From positions 72,501 to 136,500 of the forward strand of contig WBZZ01006536.1 of the NCBI GenBank assembly GCA_019918135.1: a stretch of DNA of 64,000 bases, given 5' to 3'. Position 1 is the stretch's first letter; each line of letters starts with the position of its first letter. This DNA is from Paulinella micropora. Lineage: Eukaryota > Cercozoa > Imbricatea > Euglyphida > Paulinellidae. The position numbers were made by a program, and so were the translations under genes. Below the pieces are notes generated by a model, which was not told the DNA's origin, ran no database searches, and saw only the letters and a list, made by a program, of their open reading frames with translations. Shown here piece after piece: positions 10,647-22,305 of the stretch.

Positions 10647-11823
10647 CAGTAAAGACCTCTGACTGGAAATGCCAAATTTTTCCGACCTTCCCAGTCTGAT
10701 TTGCCTTATTTTTCCCGAATCATACCACAATCATTTGGCAAAAAGGAAGTACTTTACAGCATATAGGCGATCTCAACGTAACGGCGGTTTTGCAAACGTA
10801 ACGGCGGTCTGCTGACTTAAGATTTTTGGTGCATCTTGCATAACTTTCCTTTATGGGAGTGTTTATGTGGTCGAACGACTGCTTCACCAGCAGTATCGCT
10901 GTTCTTTCCAGTGCGACCTTGTTACCACAGTCACTGCATGTGTGCTGTAGGTCCGCATAGCGGAGGGGGGGGGGGGGGGGGCTGTCCTCTTTCGCAGAGC
11001 CAGCAGATCCATACCGACCTCCGCCTCCACAACAATTGTGTGTCTCCGTCTCTGTCGTATCGCTGTCTGCTATGAGCCTATATTCTGTGTTTCGTCTCTT
11101 TTTCCTTTTGTGTCTGTTTGCCAGTGTGCATGTCTACGTGAGTGTAGCTCTCTAATTTCCTTCTTCTGGTTGGGTTTGTATCCTTCTTGATGTCAAAATT
11201 CACAGATTTGTGTGCCGTTGTCGTGTGATCGATAATAACTCCGATGTCAAGTCGCTGGAAGCCGATTACATGTATCATAGTGTCCTTACCATCGTAAGTT
11301 GTTGTAGTAAGAATAATAATTAATAGTATGTAGTTGTCGTTTTATGTTGTAATGTTTAGCGTTTTCAAAATGCTGTCAGCACCTACGTTTTTGGTGTTGA
11401 TTCTCTTATGATATGGATGTAAGGACATACTGACAGTGTCGAACCGACGCAGCACCCTTTTTTCTATGATCGACCCATGTGCCTGTCTCTGTTATGTTTG
11501 TAAAACGTATTTAACTAAAAAGTAGGGGACTGTATATGACTTTCTTTTGCAAAGGTTGACACTTGGCACACAATACTACTCTATCAGTTACAGTAGCAAG
11601 TGGTATTGCTTATACAATAGTATCTATAGGCAGGGTTACAGTTTTACATCATATCGTCCCAACACGATTTAAATCCGCAAGCTGTATGTCAATCTAGTGT
11701 GTTTTCAAATCAATATTTACTAAAAAAAATGTTTATGCTCTTCCAATGCACAATACTGTGCGCCATCATTAACTGACACGTGATAGTCATAAAAAACCCG
11801 CTTTCGCGTAAGAGAGGGTCGAT
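10647..11823 (-). other. non-coding 3' region of the Ngaro-type element
   Basis: Lies between the recombinase stop and B1. Contains a G-run at about 10965-10981 and no supported gene. The second Ngaro copy has a similarly long non-coding interval here. Confidence 0.6.
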
Positions 11824-14800
11824 TTAGTTGATTACGTTGCCGGTCTGTAAGACGCGTGTGATTGTTAGCTTGCTTTCCAAGCTTATGTCACGCAGGTATT
11901 TGTACACGCACGAACTTTTGTCTGACCACAGTCCTTGCCTTCTTATTGCGTAGATTATCATTCCCAAACGAGCCGCTTCAGTCACGGACCCGATTCTATT
12001 TGAATGGGATGCGTATATCGCTGGACCCAATCCAATTGCAGCAAATTTCTTTTTCAAGAGACTTGATGGGGTGCCAGCACTCAGATGTCCCAATGCGTTG
12101 CCAGATAGCTTGAAGAAAAGAGGAGAGCTGTCGGTGAATGAATCCTTGAACGTGTCCTTTATGTATTTGAGGTATGCTCTGACCCACATGACAGCGCAGA
12201 ATGATTGGTTCCCTTGGCCGATAACGACAAGCTTCTCGCCTTCCGCGTTTTTCAATTTCTCGAACCTGAGTACCATGTACTCGCACGGGCTGTTCCCGAT
12301 GATGTATGGTGGAACATGATGTCCGATACCTTCAATGCTACAATGTTACTGACGCGCGCCATTGAGATCCACTGCAGTAATATTAACGTAACATCTCTGC
12401 AGTCCCTCCATGTCACCAATGGTAATTGTAGTATCTTGAGCAGGTCGTCCCTCAATAAGGGGTATTTCCCCTCTCTCCCCGGTACAGCTTCTGCTACCGC
12501 TCTCTGTTTGGCCAATTGCACTAGCAGACTCTCGGTCGGGTCGTTACTAGTGTGCAGTGCGTATTGGGATTTAATTGCAGCCAGGTGGCCAGTGATTGTT
12601 GACTGTGCATACCCACTCTCCGACATATATTTCAAATAGTGCGCAATCGTTTTGTCGGAGGCAGGAAAGAAGATACGCCCGTGCTGCACGCACCACTTGA
12701 GGAATTGCCGGAGGGAAGCTTTGTATGTTTCCATTGTGGTGTCTCTCCGGCCCGCTTGGCTTGCCCAGATCGCTATCTCGTCGTCATCTAGTATTGCTGT
12801 CCCTGCAGGGCGTAAAATTATTTTAATGAGTAAAATCAAACAGCACTGCAAGTGCCATGATGGTCTGTGCACGTGATATGGGTGTTTGTGCCACGTTGGA
12901 GCTAGAGTGTATGATGCGGGTGGCAGACTAAATGAATCTCTTGCATGTTCTAGAATCTGTGGCCACCAAGGTCTGGCTGGCCAATGCGGAAGGACAAATG
13001 CAACCCTTTTGCGGGATTTCATGGCAAGAAGGACTGACTGCCCTATTTGTCCGAAATTTGGTGCCCAAACATCGCGGCCCTCTAGGCGCCAACGTATGAT
13101 AAGCCTTCCCATGACATCTGGATGGACAGTCAGGTTTGTCAAGCCTGCGGTCAGCGCCTTGGAGTTTCTGTCTGCCCTCGTGTTGTTAGTTCTCTCGACC
13201 CAGCCCCAAAGTTTGTTTCGTATGTTGAGCTGTCCTGTATATACGTCGTCCACCATCTTGCAGAGACGTGTGAGGTGTGGTCGCTTGGACCCACCTTTTT
13301 GCAGGTCTATGACTGCGTTAGCTGAGTCGAACACAGTGAGGACTGTATTACGATTCTGAAGGATGGATCTGAAATGGAGAGGTATCACAGTCGCAGCCCA
13401 GAGCTCTCGTTCCGTCGACGAATTACCGATCAATTCAGATGGTAGAGTGATTGTTACGTCTTCTTCAAGCACATGGCCCCCAACCGCGAACTCGCCTGCA
13501 TCCACCCTCAACTCGACGTCCTGTCGAGGTTGAAATATTGCACGTCTGCATTTGGCCGGATCCCTCAGGATGTGAAGCCAGTACTGCAGTTCTTGGCTTA
13601 GTTCTGACCCGCTCTGTGTAGTGACGCTTCTCCTATCGATTCTGTTGGCTGCGTTGACAGTCGCCATCATTTCTCGAGTCATCAGCTGTGCGTTGGAGAG
13701 CGCCAGCTTGAGACTGATCAACGAAGATGCAGTTGAGTGCAGTTGCTGGACCGAAGCCCCTTGTGCGGAATGCACGTCCGCCAGGAGCTGGAGGATAGAC
13801 TTGAGTAGTCTTTCCCTCTTGTCGTTCGGCACTCCCATCCACAAGTCCTTGCTGTTGATGACGTATCCCAAGTATTGTACCTCGTCCAAGGGTTCCCACT
13901 GCGTCTTCTCGGAAGTGGGAAGACCAAGGTAGGCAAACAGCGTCTTGATGAACGTAGGTATGCCATCGTTGGTGCGTAGGAATTTGACAGCGAATAGGAA
14001 GTCGTCTGCATATTGCATGGATGGCAAGTTCAAGGTCCTTATCAGCTTCACGACGACCCTCATGATCTTCCCAAACCAAAACGGCGCAGAACAGAACCCA
14101 TATAGTAGCGTCTTGTTCTGATAGGTTTTGCTCCTGTGTCTGAAGGCAGAGTATGGTGTACTTTTCCTAGCAAGCGGAATGGAATAAAACGCGCGTTGCA
14201 GATCCACCACGAACATCTTTGTGCCGCTGTCTCCGTCGAGTACCATCTGAATGTCCTTTTCCAGCGTCTCCATTGTGAAAGGAGCCTTGGCTTGGAAGGA
14301 ATTACTGAACCGTTTGTCAATGCACAGCTTCGTCTTCTTGACTCCCGCTGGGTCAGCCAGCACTTGAAGAGGCTCGATCATGATGCATTCCTCCCTCTTC
14401 ACTTCTACCGCGTCTCCACGGGTAAGCATGTCGTCAATTTGGTCGTCGACGAATGCAATGTTCTCGAAGTAACTTGGGTGGTTCATAAAATCGGTCGCTG
14501 GAGGCTCACGCTCAAATCTGAGTTCTACACCATATGCGAGCCATGATAGCACCACTGCGTCCGCCCCTATTGCCTTCCAGAACCCAAGCCTTGCCTTGAC
14601 TGCATGTGCCGGTTCCTTTGAGTCTGCCCACGGGTTGCCTCTATTGTATGTCTCACCCATCATCAAGATCTTCTGCTTGACCTCCTCTAACGAGCCCGAG
14701 CTATACTGTTCGACAGCTACTTGTGGTGTTGTCAGAAGCCAGGATACGTATGATACATCCTCCGCTGGTGTCGGCACTGTCTGCCTTGATGGGCAAAAAT

Positions 14801-14948
14801 ATGCCAGATGACCAATCTTCTTGCACCATACACACACCATGTCCTGAGAGTAGTCTTTAAATACTTTGGACTTCGGTGCCTTGTGAGGGAGGAAGTCAGA
14901 AATCTTTCCTTGCAAGAGGACCCGTTGCTGTCTATCATAACACAGCAA
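11824..14948 (-). CDS. pol: Ngaro pol: reverse transcriptase, RNase H, tyrosine recombinase (one frameshift)
   Basis: Copies the element RNA and integrates the product. In order: a CCHC knuckle CVWCKKIGHLAYFC near residue 40; reverse transcriptase with FVVDLQRAFYSI and the catalytic YADD in MQYADDFLFA; RNase H with RVDAGEFAVGG, TERELWAA, FDSANAVIDLQ and NNTRADRNSKAL; then the tyrosine recombinase with its first Arg in ISMARVSN, HSNR as the HxxR box and Tyr in VYKYLRD. The frame 14948-12252 ends early, and the recombinase C-terminus resumes at 12276-11824, one base out of frame; the second copy at 52 kb reads through at this point. The frame opens after a stop at 14961 with no ATG before the knuckle, so expression may need splicing or recoding. 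Confidence 0.9.
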
Positions 14949-15121
14949 GATCGCGAATCAGTACTATTAATAAATCACGCGATGAAGTATGAAAATAGAA
15001 GCGTTTGCCGGACGCAATAGTATTAATTCTATCGGGGCGTGATGCCGTGTGACAAGTACCATCTTTAAGGGAATATAGTAAAATGCCGGGGCGTGTTGCC
15101 GAACCAAATTTGAGAAAGAAA

Positions 15122-15123
<2 letters not shown>

Positions 15124-15179
<56 letters not shown>

Positions 15180-15180
15180 T
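15124..15180. repeat. (AAT)n microsatellite between gag and pol
   Basis: About 19 AAT units within the gag-pol spacer of the Ngaro-type element. Confidence 0.9.
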
Positions 15181-15345
15181 AATAAAATAAACAAATGAAA
15201 TAAATAAAATCTATTTAATGACATAACAAAACGAGCCTAAGTCAGTGACAGCGTGATGCAAATCATGCGCGTGTTGCGCTGTGTAGTGCCGGTCATGCGC
15301 GTGAAGCGTCGTCTGACAATTTTACTTTCGATTGGCTGTAACAGC

Positions 15346-16605
15346 TCAGTTGCTAGAACGCTGTGGGCGCAGGCTCGGATTCAAAGTCCAGCAGTGCTCG
15401 GCGGTGTGGCCGCGTTTGTTGCAGTGAGTGCAAATGACGGCTGTACGTGCGGGCTGTGCGGTGTATGCGGTCTGCATGGCGGGCGCAAGCGTGATGATGC
15501 CTTGTGTAGGTTGGGCCACGTACTGGATTTGCGGCCCTGGTGCTGCTCCTTGCTGCGGAGGCATGAAACCGGGGACACTTTGCCACGCCAGCGGTTGCTG
15601 CTGTTGGCCATGCTGCTGCTGGTTCTGCCCTTGTGCAGTGTTCGCGCCGTACGAACCCTGAGGGCAGCTTCTCGCCCAATGCTGGTTGGATCCGCAGATA
15701 TGGCATGCCCCACGGTTCTGACGTCCACCACGTATACGCGGGTCGGTCGCCCTCGAGTTGGTCGTAGTAGGGCGAATCGGCTCCAGGTACGGGGCCACTT
15801 CGTCCGCAATCACTAGCTTTTTACCCACCAGTAGCATCTTGGCCTCGGCGTCTTCCACCTGTATTGGGTTTGGGCCACCCATATCCATAGCCAGTGTGGC
15901 CAGCGCGTTCGCCATAGAGATAGCGTCCGCCAACTTCTCGTTGTTTCGCACATATGTGTTGCTCTCCAGAATCTGCAAAATTATCTTCGCCACGACGAAG
16001 TAACGGCGGTGTGATGGCTTGTCGATCAGCTTCGAGTCGCGCTGGCTCGATTCCTGCTTGGTAGCTTGGATCATCCCCTGCACCTTGTCAGTCAGCCTCG
16101 CGAAGTCACCAGTGACCGCCCGCGTCTCCTCCCTAAGTGCGTTGCGCAGCATATCTCCAATGCTTGCCATCGTACTTGCGTCCAGCCCAGTGGAGTGGTG
16201 GCCGCTGGTGTCGGTGCGATCGCGAGGTGGAATAGTGGCAGCCGTCGTCGTAGTCGTCGTCGTACCTTGCACTATCACGATCTGCTGCTGGTGTAGCGAT
16301 GGTGCTCCAAATAGGTTGACAGGGTTGAGTGGTGAAGCAGATGCAGATGGTGGGGTGTTACCAGTGCTTCCACCTGCTCCAGCACCGCTCGAGCCAGTCG
16401 CGGGAAGCCCAGTGGCCGGCAGACTAGTACTCGATGTAGCAGCAAAAGTAGTTGAAGTAGTCACGTTTCCCCCACCGAATGCAGGGCCGCCTCCGTTGTT
16501 GCCGCTGCTGCTGCTGGCTGCGCTTGTCTTGTTGTCGTCATCACCCTGTTGAGCTCTGCGCTTCCTAGTAGGCCTTGGGGTCCTTTGTCCAGCTGCAGCT
16601 GACAT
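15346..16605 (-). CDS. gag: Ngaro gag-like protein with two zinc knuckles
   Basis: A 419-residue ORF starting at an ATG 22 bp from A1. The N-terminal third is low complexity (Ser/Gly/Thr/Ala). A helical central region of about residues 140-280 matches the second copy at 55.4-56.3 kb (DKPSHRRYF, ATLAMDMGGP). Two C-terminal CCHC knuckles follow: CHICGSNQHWARSC and CTHCNKRGHTAEHC. Role inferred: nucleic-acid-binding structural protein of the retroelement particle. It is intact. Confidence 0.85.
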   Translation of the reverse strand: MSAAAGQRTPRPTRKRRAQQGDDDNKTSAASSSSGNNGGGPAFGGGNVTTSTTFAATSSTSLPATGLPATGSSGAGAGGSTGNTPPSASASPLNPVNLFGAPSLHQQQIVIVQGTTTTTTTAATIPPRDRTDTSGHHSTGLDASTMASIGDMLRNALREETRAVTGDFARLTDKVQGMIQATKQESSQRDSKLIDKPSHRRYFVVAKIILQILESNTYVRNNEKLADAISMANALATLAMDMGGPNPIQVEDAEAKMLLVGKKLVIADEVAPYLEPIRPTTTNSRATDPRIRGGRQNRGACHICGSNQHWARSCPQGSYGANTAQGQNQQQHGQQQQPLAWQSVPGFMPPQQGAAPGPQIQYVAQPTQGIITLAPAMQTAYTAQPARTAVICTHCNKRGHTAEHCWTLNPSLRPQRSSN

Positions 16606-16626
16606 CTCGATTTCCCAAATTCAAAG

Positions 16627-16830
16627 AACAACCGTAAAATTTGCTCTAAGCACTTTTGTGCTAGAGCGAAAAATCAAATCTGAGGGTGAAGGGGTTGTCT
16701 TTGTAATGTTCAAAATTTTGGAGCGGGAACAATAGTTCCCGCTTAATTTATTACCGTAATTAACACTGCAGCGTTCACTTTTCAGTCTCCCTTACGGCCC
16801 ACCCACTGATATTTGTGAAATGACGCTTTT
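16627..16830 (-). repeat. split direct repeat A1 (5' end of Ngaro-type element)
   Basis: 204 bp matching A2 with two mismatches; immediately upstream of gag. Probably holds the promoter and transcription start. Confidence 0.9.
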
Positions 16831-16956
16831 TTTACATAGTTAAAAGTTAATATGTATCAATATTATTAATAATTTTTTTATTTTATTATTTTTTCAGCTC
16901 CGGAAGTCCTGTATTTACTGTTGCCACATAGCATCCAGGCATATGCACATAGACAC

Positions 16957-17122
16957 TATGATAGCAACTACACTCTCAACATACTGCAACAACTTTAATG
17001 AGAAAAGGCGCCAACAGACGCGCAACGTAACTTGACTGGCCGGATCATAAGTAATGGCTCTAACGACACCTTTACTCCGATACGGCCGGTCCATAACTAT
17101 TAATTAATTATTAGTTCCAACA
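16957..17122 (-). repeat. 3' LTR (partial) of Copia 1
   Basis: Reading on the minus strand it starts TGTTGGAACTAATAATTAAT and matches the 40770-40930 LTR closely for about 165 bp, then diverges. The distal part is missing or replaced before the Ngaro element. Confidence 0.8.
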
Positions 17123-17130
17123 CTCCCCCT
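17123..17130 (-). promoter_or_regulatory. polypurine tract of Copia 1
   Basis: AGGGGGAG directly next to the LTR TGTTGG terminus, where plus-strand DNA synthesis is primed in LTR elements. Confidence 0.85.
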
Positions 17131-18297
17131 GCAACAAAGTAAATTAATATTAAGTCACTGCCGTTCCTAATTAAGTTACGTCTCCTATTGCTATTTTGTG
17201 AAACATTAGAAAACACAAACTCAAAACATATTCTCTTACCCTCACTCTCTCCGAGAAGTAATATTGGGGTTGGCTACCCTCCTATCCACAGCGAGTACGT
17301 ATCGACTAGAGTACGTACAAGGCACCGGACCTGTGATATATTCGTGCCTACGCAACGAGAAGAAGATTAATGCCCTACTCTCCCTATCTCACAAATGAGT
17401 AAGAGAAGTATGTGGAAATTACATACCGTATGATATGGATCATATAAGAATACAGAGATATGATAATACTACTTGAACTTCAAAAGAATTAATAACATAA
17501 ATATGTGATAAATATGTGAAAAATAAATATGTGTATATATAATATATATTCACACATGATCATAATATGAAAACTAAAATTTGGAAGCGCTTTCCGTAAG
17601 GGGGTATATAAAAGTAACAAAAGTAATATGATATATATCACAAATACAAATATCTGTAATTATCAGCGGGTCTGGGGGTCGGGTAGATGCCCGGGGCCTA
17701 TCAAGACATATAGTCTGATCAATCGCCCTTCGTCTACCACTCCACCCCCAAGTTGGTCTCTTATCGATTTTTTATGTATATAGTGTGGTTACAAAAAGGC
17801 TTATAGCATTTAAGCAATACTATCTATAAGGTAGTGCGTGTTCCCGAGCTTACGCCAGCACGGGAACACGCACATACTTAGCAAGTTTCCGGGGCCCGAA
17901 TCGATCTTCGTCGCGGAGCTTCTCATCCTCCCCCTCAACTTTGTAAAATTATGCAACTGAATGGTTATTACAACTTAACGGGGGGGGGGGGGGGAGGGAG
18001 GGAAGAGAAAGGTGAAAGTCCAGGCATGTCATGCTCCCTTCGCCGTTTCCTTTCTCCATGTTTTCCCGGGTCTCTGACCCGCATCTGCTACCGCGCCTCA
18101 AACTTCTCGATGTTGAGGGTCGGCAGCACTTGCAACAGCACTGGTAACATGGGTCCACCCGCTCAAATCACCTATATCACTCCCCTCGATGTACAGTATG
18201 CGAGAAATATAATATACGAAAATTAATACAGTCCGCTTCTGAGAATATAATTATAAATGATCATAGCGTGAATATTTATGCGGGAAATACCCGGTAC
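17131..18297 (-). other. long non-coding 3' region of Copia 1
   Basis: Separates the RNase H stop from the polypurine tract. Contains the hairpin at 17834-17873 and a G-run at about 17980. Copia 2 has a matching 1.5-kb non-coding stretch in the same place, so this looks like a family trait. Confidence 0.6.
17834..17873. repeat. 13-bp perfect stem-loop
   Basis: GTGCGTGTTCCCG (17834-17846) pairs with CGGGAACACGCAC (17861-17873) across a 14-base loop. It lies in the non-coding 3' part of Copia 1. Confidence 0.85.
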
Positions 18298-19880
18298 TTA
18301 CAACGCAACTTTAACACCAAACTTTGCGAGAAATTCTTTCACCAACTTCACCGAGATTTGGTCAGCCAGGTAATTGAATTTCTCGTACGTGAAATTTATT
18401 TTGGTAAATAAATCCGCGATGTTTTCCTCCGTCGGTACCCGGAACAACTTGACAACTCCCTTCTTAACCAACTTTTCGAGCAGGTGGTACCTGACATCGA
18501 TATGTTTGGTTCTGGACTCCCCTAACCCCCTTTCTGAGAGGATGATAGTCTTCTCATTGTCCTCGAACAAGGGGGTGAAACCTCTTATGGGAAACCGATG
18601 TCACGGAGAGACTGTCTTAAAGCAAGCAACTCCCTTACTGCTTCGTTAGCGGATACGGTCTCCGACTCAAGGGTAGATTGAGCTATAACAGTTTGAAGTT
18701 TAGAGAACCATGCCACCGGTGCCCCGTTGAAGAGGAAGATATACCCAGAACGGGACTTCCTTGTAGCCTTTTCTCCGGCAAAGTCTGAGTCGACGTATCC
18801 CACGAGGGGGTGTTCGTCTATCAGTTTTGTGACATTGGCGATAACGGGGACATTGAAAGCATTGACTTCTGTGGCTTCACATGAGTAAAGCTCAAGTGCT
18901 TTTTCTGCGGCCGATGGTCCTTCGGCCGGTCTCCATGATTTAGGGGGTTTGGGGACAAAGAACCCTTCAGTCAACATCTTGACTAACCTCCTATCACCCC
19001 GTTTGAAATATAGGGCTCTCGGGGTCAGTAACCATAGAAACATACGGTGAACCATGGCATAAGATATTTCAGGGGATGGGACTTGGTGTTTTGCAGCTAT
19101 ACTCAAAGGATAGATCAAGAGAGGTCGGGTGTGAACAGCAAGGAAGATAAGCATGCCAATCAAACATCTAAGGTCATATTTGAGCAGACGGTGACCAACT
19201 TTCAGGGGGGCAGGGTTTTCTGAGGTGAAGGGGGTTTTAGCGGGCTCTTCCTTCATATAATCTAACTCATCTAAAATGAGAAGTTCATATTTTCGTTGAT
19301 GCAGTAAAATCCCTTTCTCAGATTGGACAATCTGAATGTTCTTGAATTCCGTGGCTTTCCCTAAGTTTGCACCTGAAACCATGCTTCTTCATGCTCTCTA
19401 CAAGACTTATTGTTTGGATTCATCAGCAGCTTGCAGACTATCCACATGAAAAGAGAGAAGCTGCGTACTTATGGGATCCTTGGCATGTTTGATGAAAGAA
19501 GCCCGGTCAAGGGAGAAAGTAATAAAAGCTTGCTTTCCGACTAACTCCTTTAACATCAAATCATACCATAATCTTCCCGCCTCAGGATGACCATAAAGGG
19601 CCTTCCGGAGGAGCCAAACAAAACCTTCTCTCTCAAAACCGGGGGGGGGGGGGGGGGGGGTTTACATAGATGTCATAAGGCATTTTGGCATGTAAGTATG
19701 CGGTGGTGAAGTCAATTAACCACAAGTCTATTCCGAAGCAGGTAGCATTGGATAAGAAGGATAGTGAGATGGTGAGCGGTAGGTGAGTATGTGCGTTTGG
19801 GATCATATTGCAATCCCAAATTTAATCCCGCTTTCAGGAGCCCCCCTTAGGGTGATTCTAGCTTTATGATATTCGTCGCT
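18298..19880 (-). pseudogene. Copia 1 reverse transcriptase C-part and RNase H
   Basis: Reverse transcriptase remnants include DFTTAYLHAKMPYDIY and LYGHPEAGRLWY (about 19750-19550) and a palm motif that reads FHVDS where Copia 2 has FHVDD. A 20-base G-run (C on the coding strand, 19641-19660) expands the normal PPPGFE proline codons. From 19382 the frame continues through the connection domain to RNase H: VGYVDSDFAG, SRSGYIFLFNG, STLESETVSANEA, then after a frameshift near 18580 EDNEKTI and KHIDVRYHLL. The function would be copying element RNA and degrading the template. Broken by at least two frameshifts. Confidence 0.8.
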
Positions 19881-20353
19881 CGTTCCCTGTTGCTTAACAG
19901 TGTCTATCCATTTTTGAGGAATAATGGGAGTGCCTGACTTTCTCGCCTCGCTCTTTTCTCAACATTCAAAAGCTTTGAGCTCCTCTTGCTGTCTGACTTC
20001 TGTCTCTCTTGCCTGTCTTCTATCTTTCGGCTTCTGCACGACGGGAAAATCCGGAATTTGCTCGGTGACCAGACAATACTTGATTCTCTCTTCTTTCGCA
20101 CAGACAGAGATGTGTTTATTTCTGGTTCTCCCGTGGATTACGTTCTCCTGAGAAATGTTTCCTTGCTCATAAGACCTCCATCCCGGGGGATGTTTGTCCT
20201 TTCCGCAGCTATCCTAACTCTCTCCCCCTCGACATGGCCGAATTCACTGGTTACATTGGGGTCGTGGCGTGCCGGTTCAATAATAGCCTGCGGTACAAGA
20301 GAAGGGGGGGGCTGCTCCCCCTGAAATCTCGTACTTTAAGATCTCAGAATCTA
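19881..20353 (-). other. linker and N-terminal reverse transcriptase remnant of Copia 1
   Basis: Between the integrase C-terminal region and the reverse transcriptase palm. Minus-strand fragments (about 20101-19904) look like the start of the polymerase region but are frameshifted. Confidence 0.45.
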
Positions 20354-21729
20354 TTATTTTCTCCGTAACGCTATCATCAAACTTAACGTGGTGGGCTGGG
20401 AACCGTTTATTTCTCCTGACAACCGGGGCAGTCGGGGCAAGAGTAACTCCCTTCCGCAAAGTAGAATCCCACTTACCTTCATAAGTGGATTTAGCCCACT
20501 CTTGAAGCTAACATTCTCTTTTGGTGGTGTGTTAACTGGGGGCGATTTCCATCCGACCGAAAACATACCCTCCTCTGCTGTTCCTTCGAGGTCTTTGGAG
20601 GCCTCTCGCTTGCCCAGTCTCCATACATCGAACATAACATCCCTGACATTACCGTGTATTATGCGCGCGACTGGATCATAAACACGATAATACCCGGTAT
20701 TACGTTCGTAACCTAAAAAGATAAATTTCTTTCCTCTCTCGCCTTTCCCCCGCTGAGCCTTAACCTTCATCACTGCAGCACACCCAGTGGGTCGAAGGTG
20801 ATGTAGGTATGGTTTCCGGCGGTGAATGACTTCGAAAGGGGACTTACCCTTAAAGGGTCCTTTGACTATCGGGAGGAGGTTGTTAATATAAGTGGCGTTT
20901 CTTTCCATTAAACCGCCCAAAACTTTGGAGGGAGCTCAGCATCGCTGAGCATCGCCCTTGAAGGCCCACCGTTGGTTTGGTGGGACCTCTCTATCTTTGA
21001 GACTGCCTGTTTCTCCGCGGTTGGAGCCTCAATTAAGATAGGCTGATTAACATTAACCCAATCCTGAAAGGTATCATATCGACCATATTCTTGGTCACAG
21101 GTAATAAATTTGACTTTCCGGTTTGTATGTCTTTCAAAGAAAGCAACAGCCTTAGTAAAACACGGAAAAAATTCATTCTTATGACGTAAATAATAGTCGA
21201 GCTCGAAATTTGAAGCGAGACATTTGACCGTAAATTTGTATCGCTTACCATCCCATGATATCGTATTCCACCATCCTTGTGTGTCCATTGAAATATGAAC
21301 CCCGGAATGACGTTCAACAATGTGATGGTTTTTGTGGAAATGAGGTGCTCTCTTTATCCTATTCCTTAAGCAGTACTCACACTTCATAATCCTTTCTCGC
21401 CATCCTACCCCTACTATCTTCACCCCCATATAGTGAGCCATTCTTTCCATAGCCTTTACCCCTCTATGCTTACACATTCGGTGGAAGACGGTGGCGTGTA
21501 TATGCTCACTATGTGTGGGTCGGACAACAGGATTCAACGCTTTTGACATTTGGCAACCAACATCATGTTTTTGAGTTCGTGAGGTGTGCGAACATACATC
21601 ATTTGGCATGACCAAGCAACAAACCAAACTCTGTGAATAATTCTCACCCTTCTCCATTTGTTTCGCAAGACAACGGGACATATGATTACATAAACATGGG
21701 ACATCATTGCAACATGCATGATTGTACAC
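20354..21729 (-). pseudogene. Copia 1 integrase
   Basis: The GAG-pre-integrase region has HATVFHRMCKHRG followed by CEYCLRN (an HHCC-type zinc site). The catalytic core shows Asp in HISMDTQG, Asp in FITCDQEYG and Glu in KIERSHQTNGG. After a frameshift at about 20915 the C-terminal part follows: MERNATYINNLLP, SPFEVIHRRKP, LRPTGCAA and KFIFLGYE, as in Copia integrases. Role: inserts element cDNA into chromosomes. Confidence 0.85.
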
Positions 21730-21768
21730 GGGAAGGGTTGTTGGTTGTGTAGGACGGCGAGGGGGAAG

Positions 21769-22305
21769 TCAGAATGTGACAGTGGAGGACGATGATCCCT
21801 CTTTCTCTACCTTCACATTCTGCTTTTCGAGAGGGACTGGTTCGAATCGTTGATTTGGGTAGAGGGGGCATTCCCGGGGGATCAAAGACGAACAGGTTGT
21901 TGGGCAAAGATCTGCCCTAGCGACAATCGGTTCCTCATCGATATGGATTGGGGACTTGATCGCAAGCACTTGGTTGTTTTGATGGACTACCGCCAGTCCT
22001 TGTTTCAACCAAGCCGAAGTGGCGACTAAACCGTAACTCAAATGAGGGTTGTATGTCGTGTGTGAATCATACACCTGAATCGGTTCTCCGTTTGCTCCAG
22101 AAAGTTGCATTAAGACTTTCCCTTTGTACTCCGTCTTAATACTCCCTTTCGCAATTTTGAACTTTGGAGGGTTATGCTTCAACCTCACGAATACATCCTT
22201 ATGGGGTGATTGGGACCCACTAGCCCCACTATCGTCTACCCAAACCATCCCCGCCATAGTCTTTTCTGGTGTCTCTCCCTCATCTCCCTCGCTCTCATGC
22301 ATCAT
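21769..22305 (-). CDS. Copia 1 aspartic protease region
   Basis: The active-site motif WVDDSGASGSQSP (near residue 28) is of the D-S/T-G-A type used by Copia proteases to cut the polyprotein. The rest (YDSHTTYNPHLSYGLVATSAWLKQG) fits the usual fold. Followed out of frame by GAG-pre-integrase. Confidence 0.75.
   Translation of the reverse strand: MMHESEGDEGETPEKTMAGMVWVDDSGASGSQSPHKDVFVRLKHNPPKFKIAKGSIKTEYKGKVLMQLSGANGEPIQVYDSHTTYNPHLSYGLVATSAWLKQGLAVVHQNNQVLAIKSPIHIDEEPIVARADLCPTTCSSLIPRECPLYPNQRFEPVPLEKQNVKVEKEGSSSSTVTF

Larger units (their letters stand above)
10074..16830 (-). mobile_element. Ngaro-type tyrosine-recombinase retrotransposon, near complete
   Basis: On the minus strand the order is A1 (16830-16627), gag, pol (RT, RNase H, tyrosine recombinase), B1 (10646-10577), A2 (10576-10373), spacer, B2 (10143-10074). 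These are the split direct repeats expected of the Ngaro/PAT branch of the DIRS order, which integrates through a circular intermediate with a tyrosine recombinase and makes no target duplication. B1 and B2 are identical over 70 bp, and A1 and A2 differ at two of 204 positions, so the insertion is recent. A single frameshift in the recombinase is the only clear coding defect. It abuts the piggyBac remnant on the left and Copia sequence on the right. Confidence 0.9.

Noticed and set aside
15381..15816. plus-strand and alternative-frame ORFs over gag
   Set aside because: Shadows of the minus-strand gag, which has an ATG, zinc knuckles and a matching second copy.
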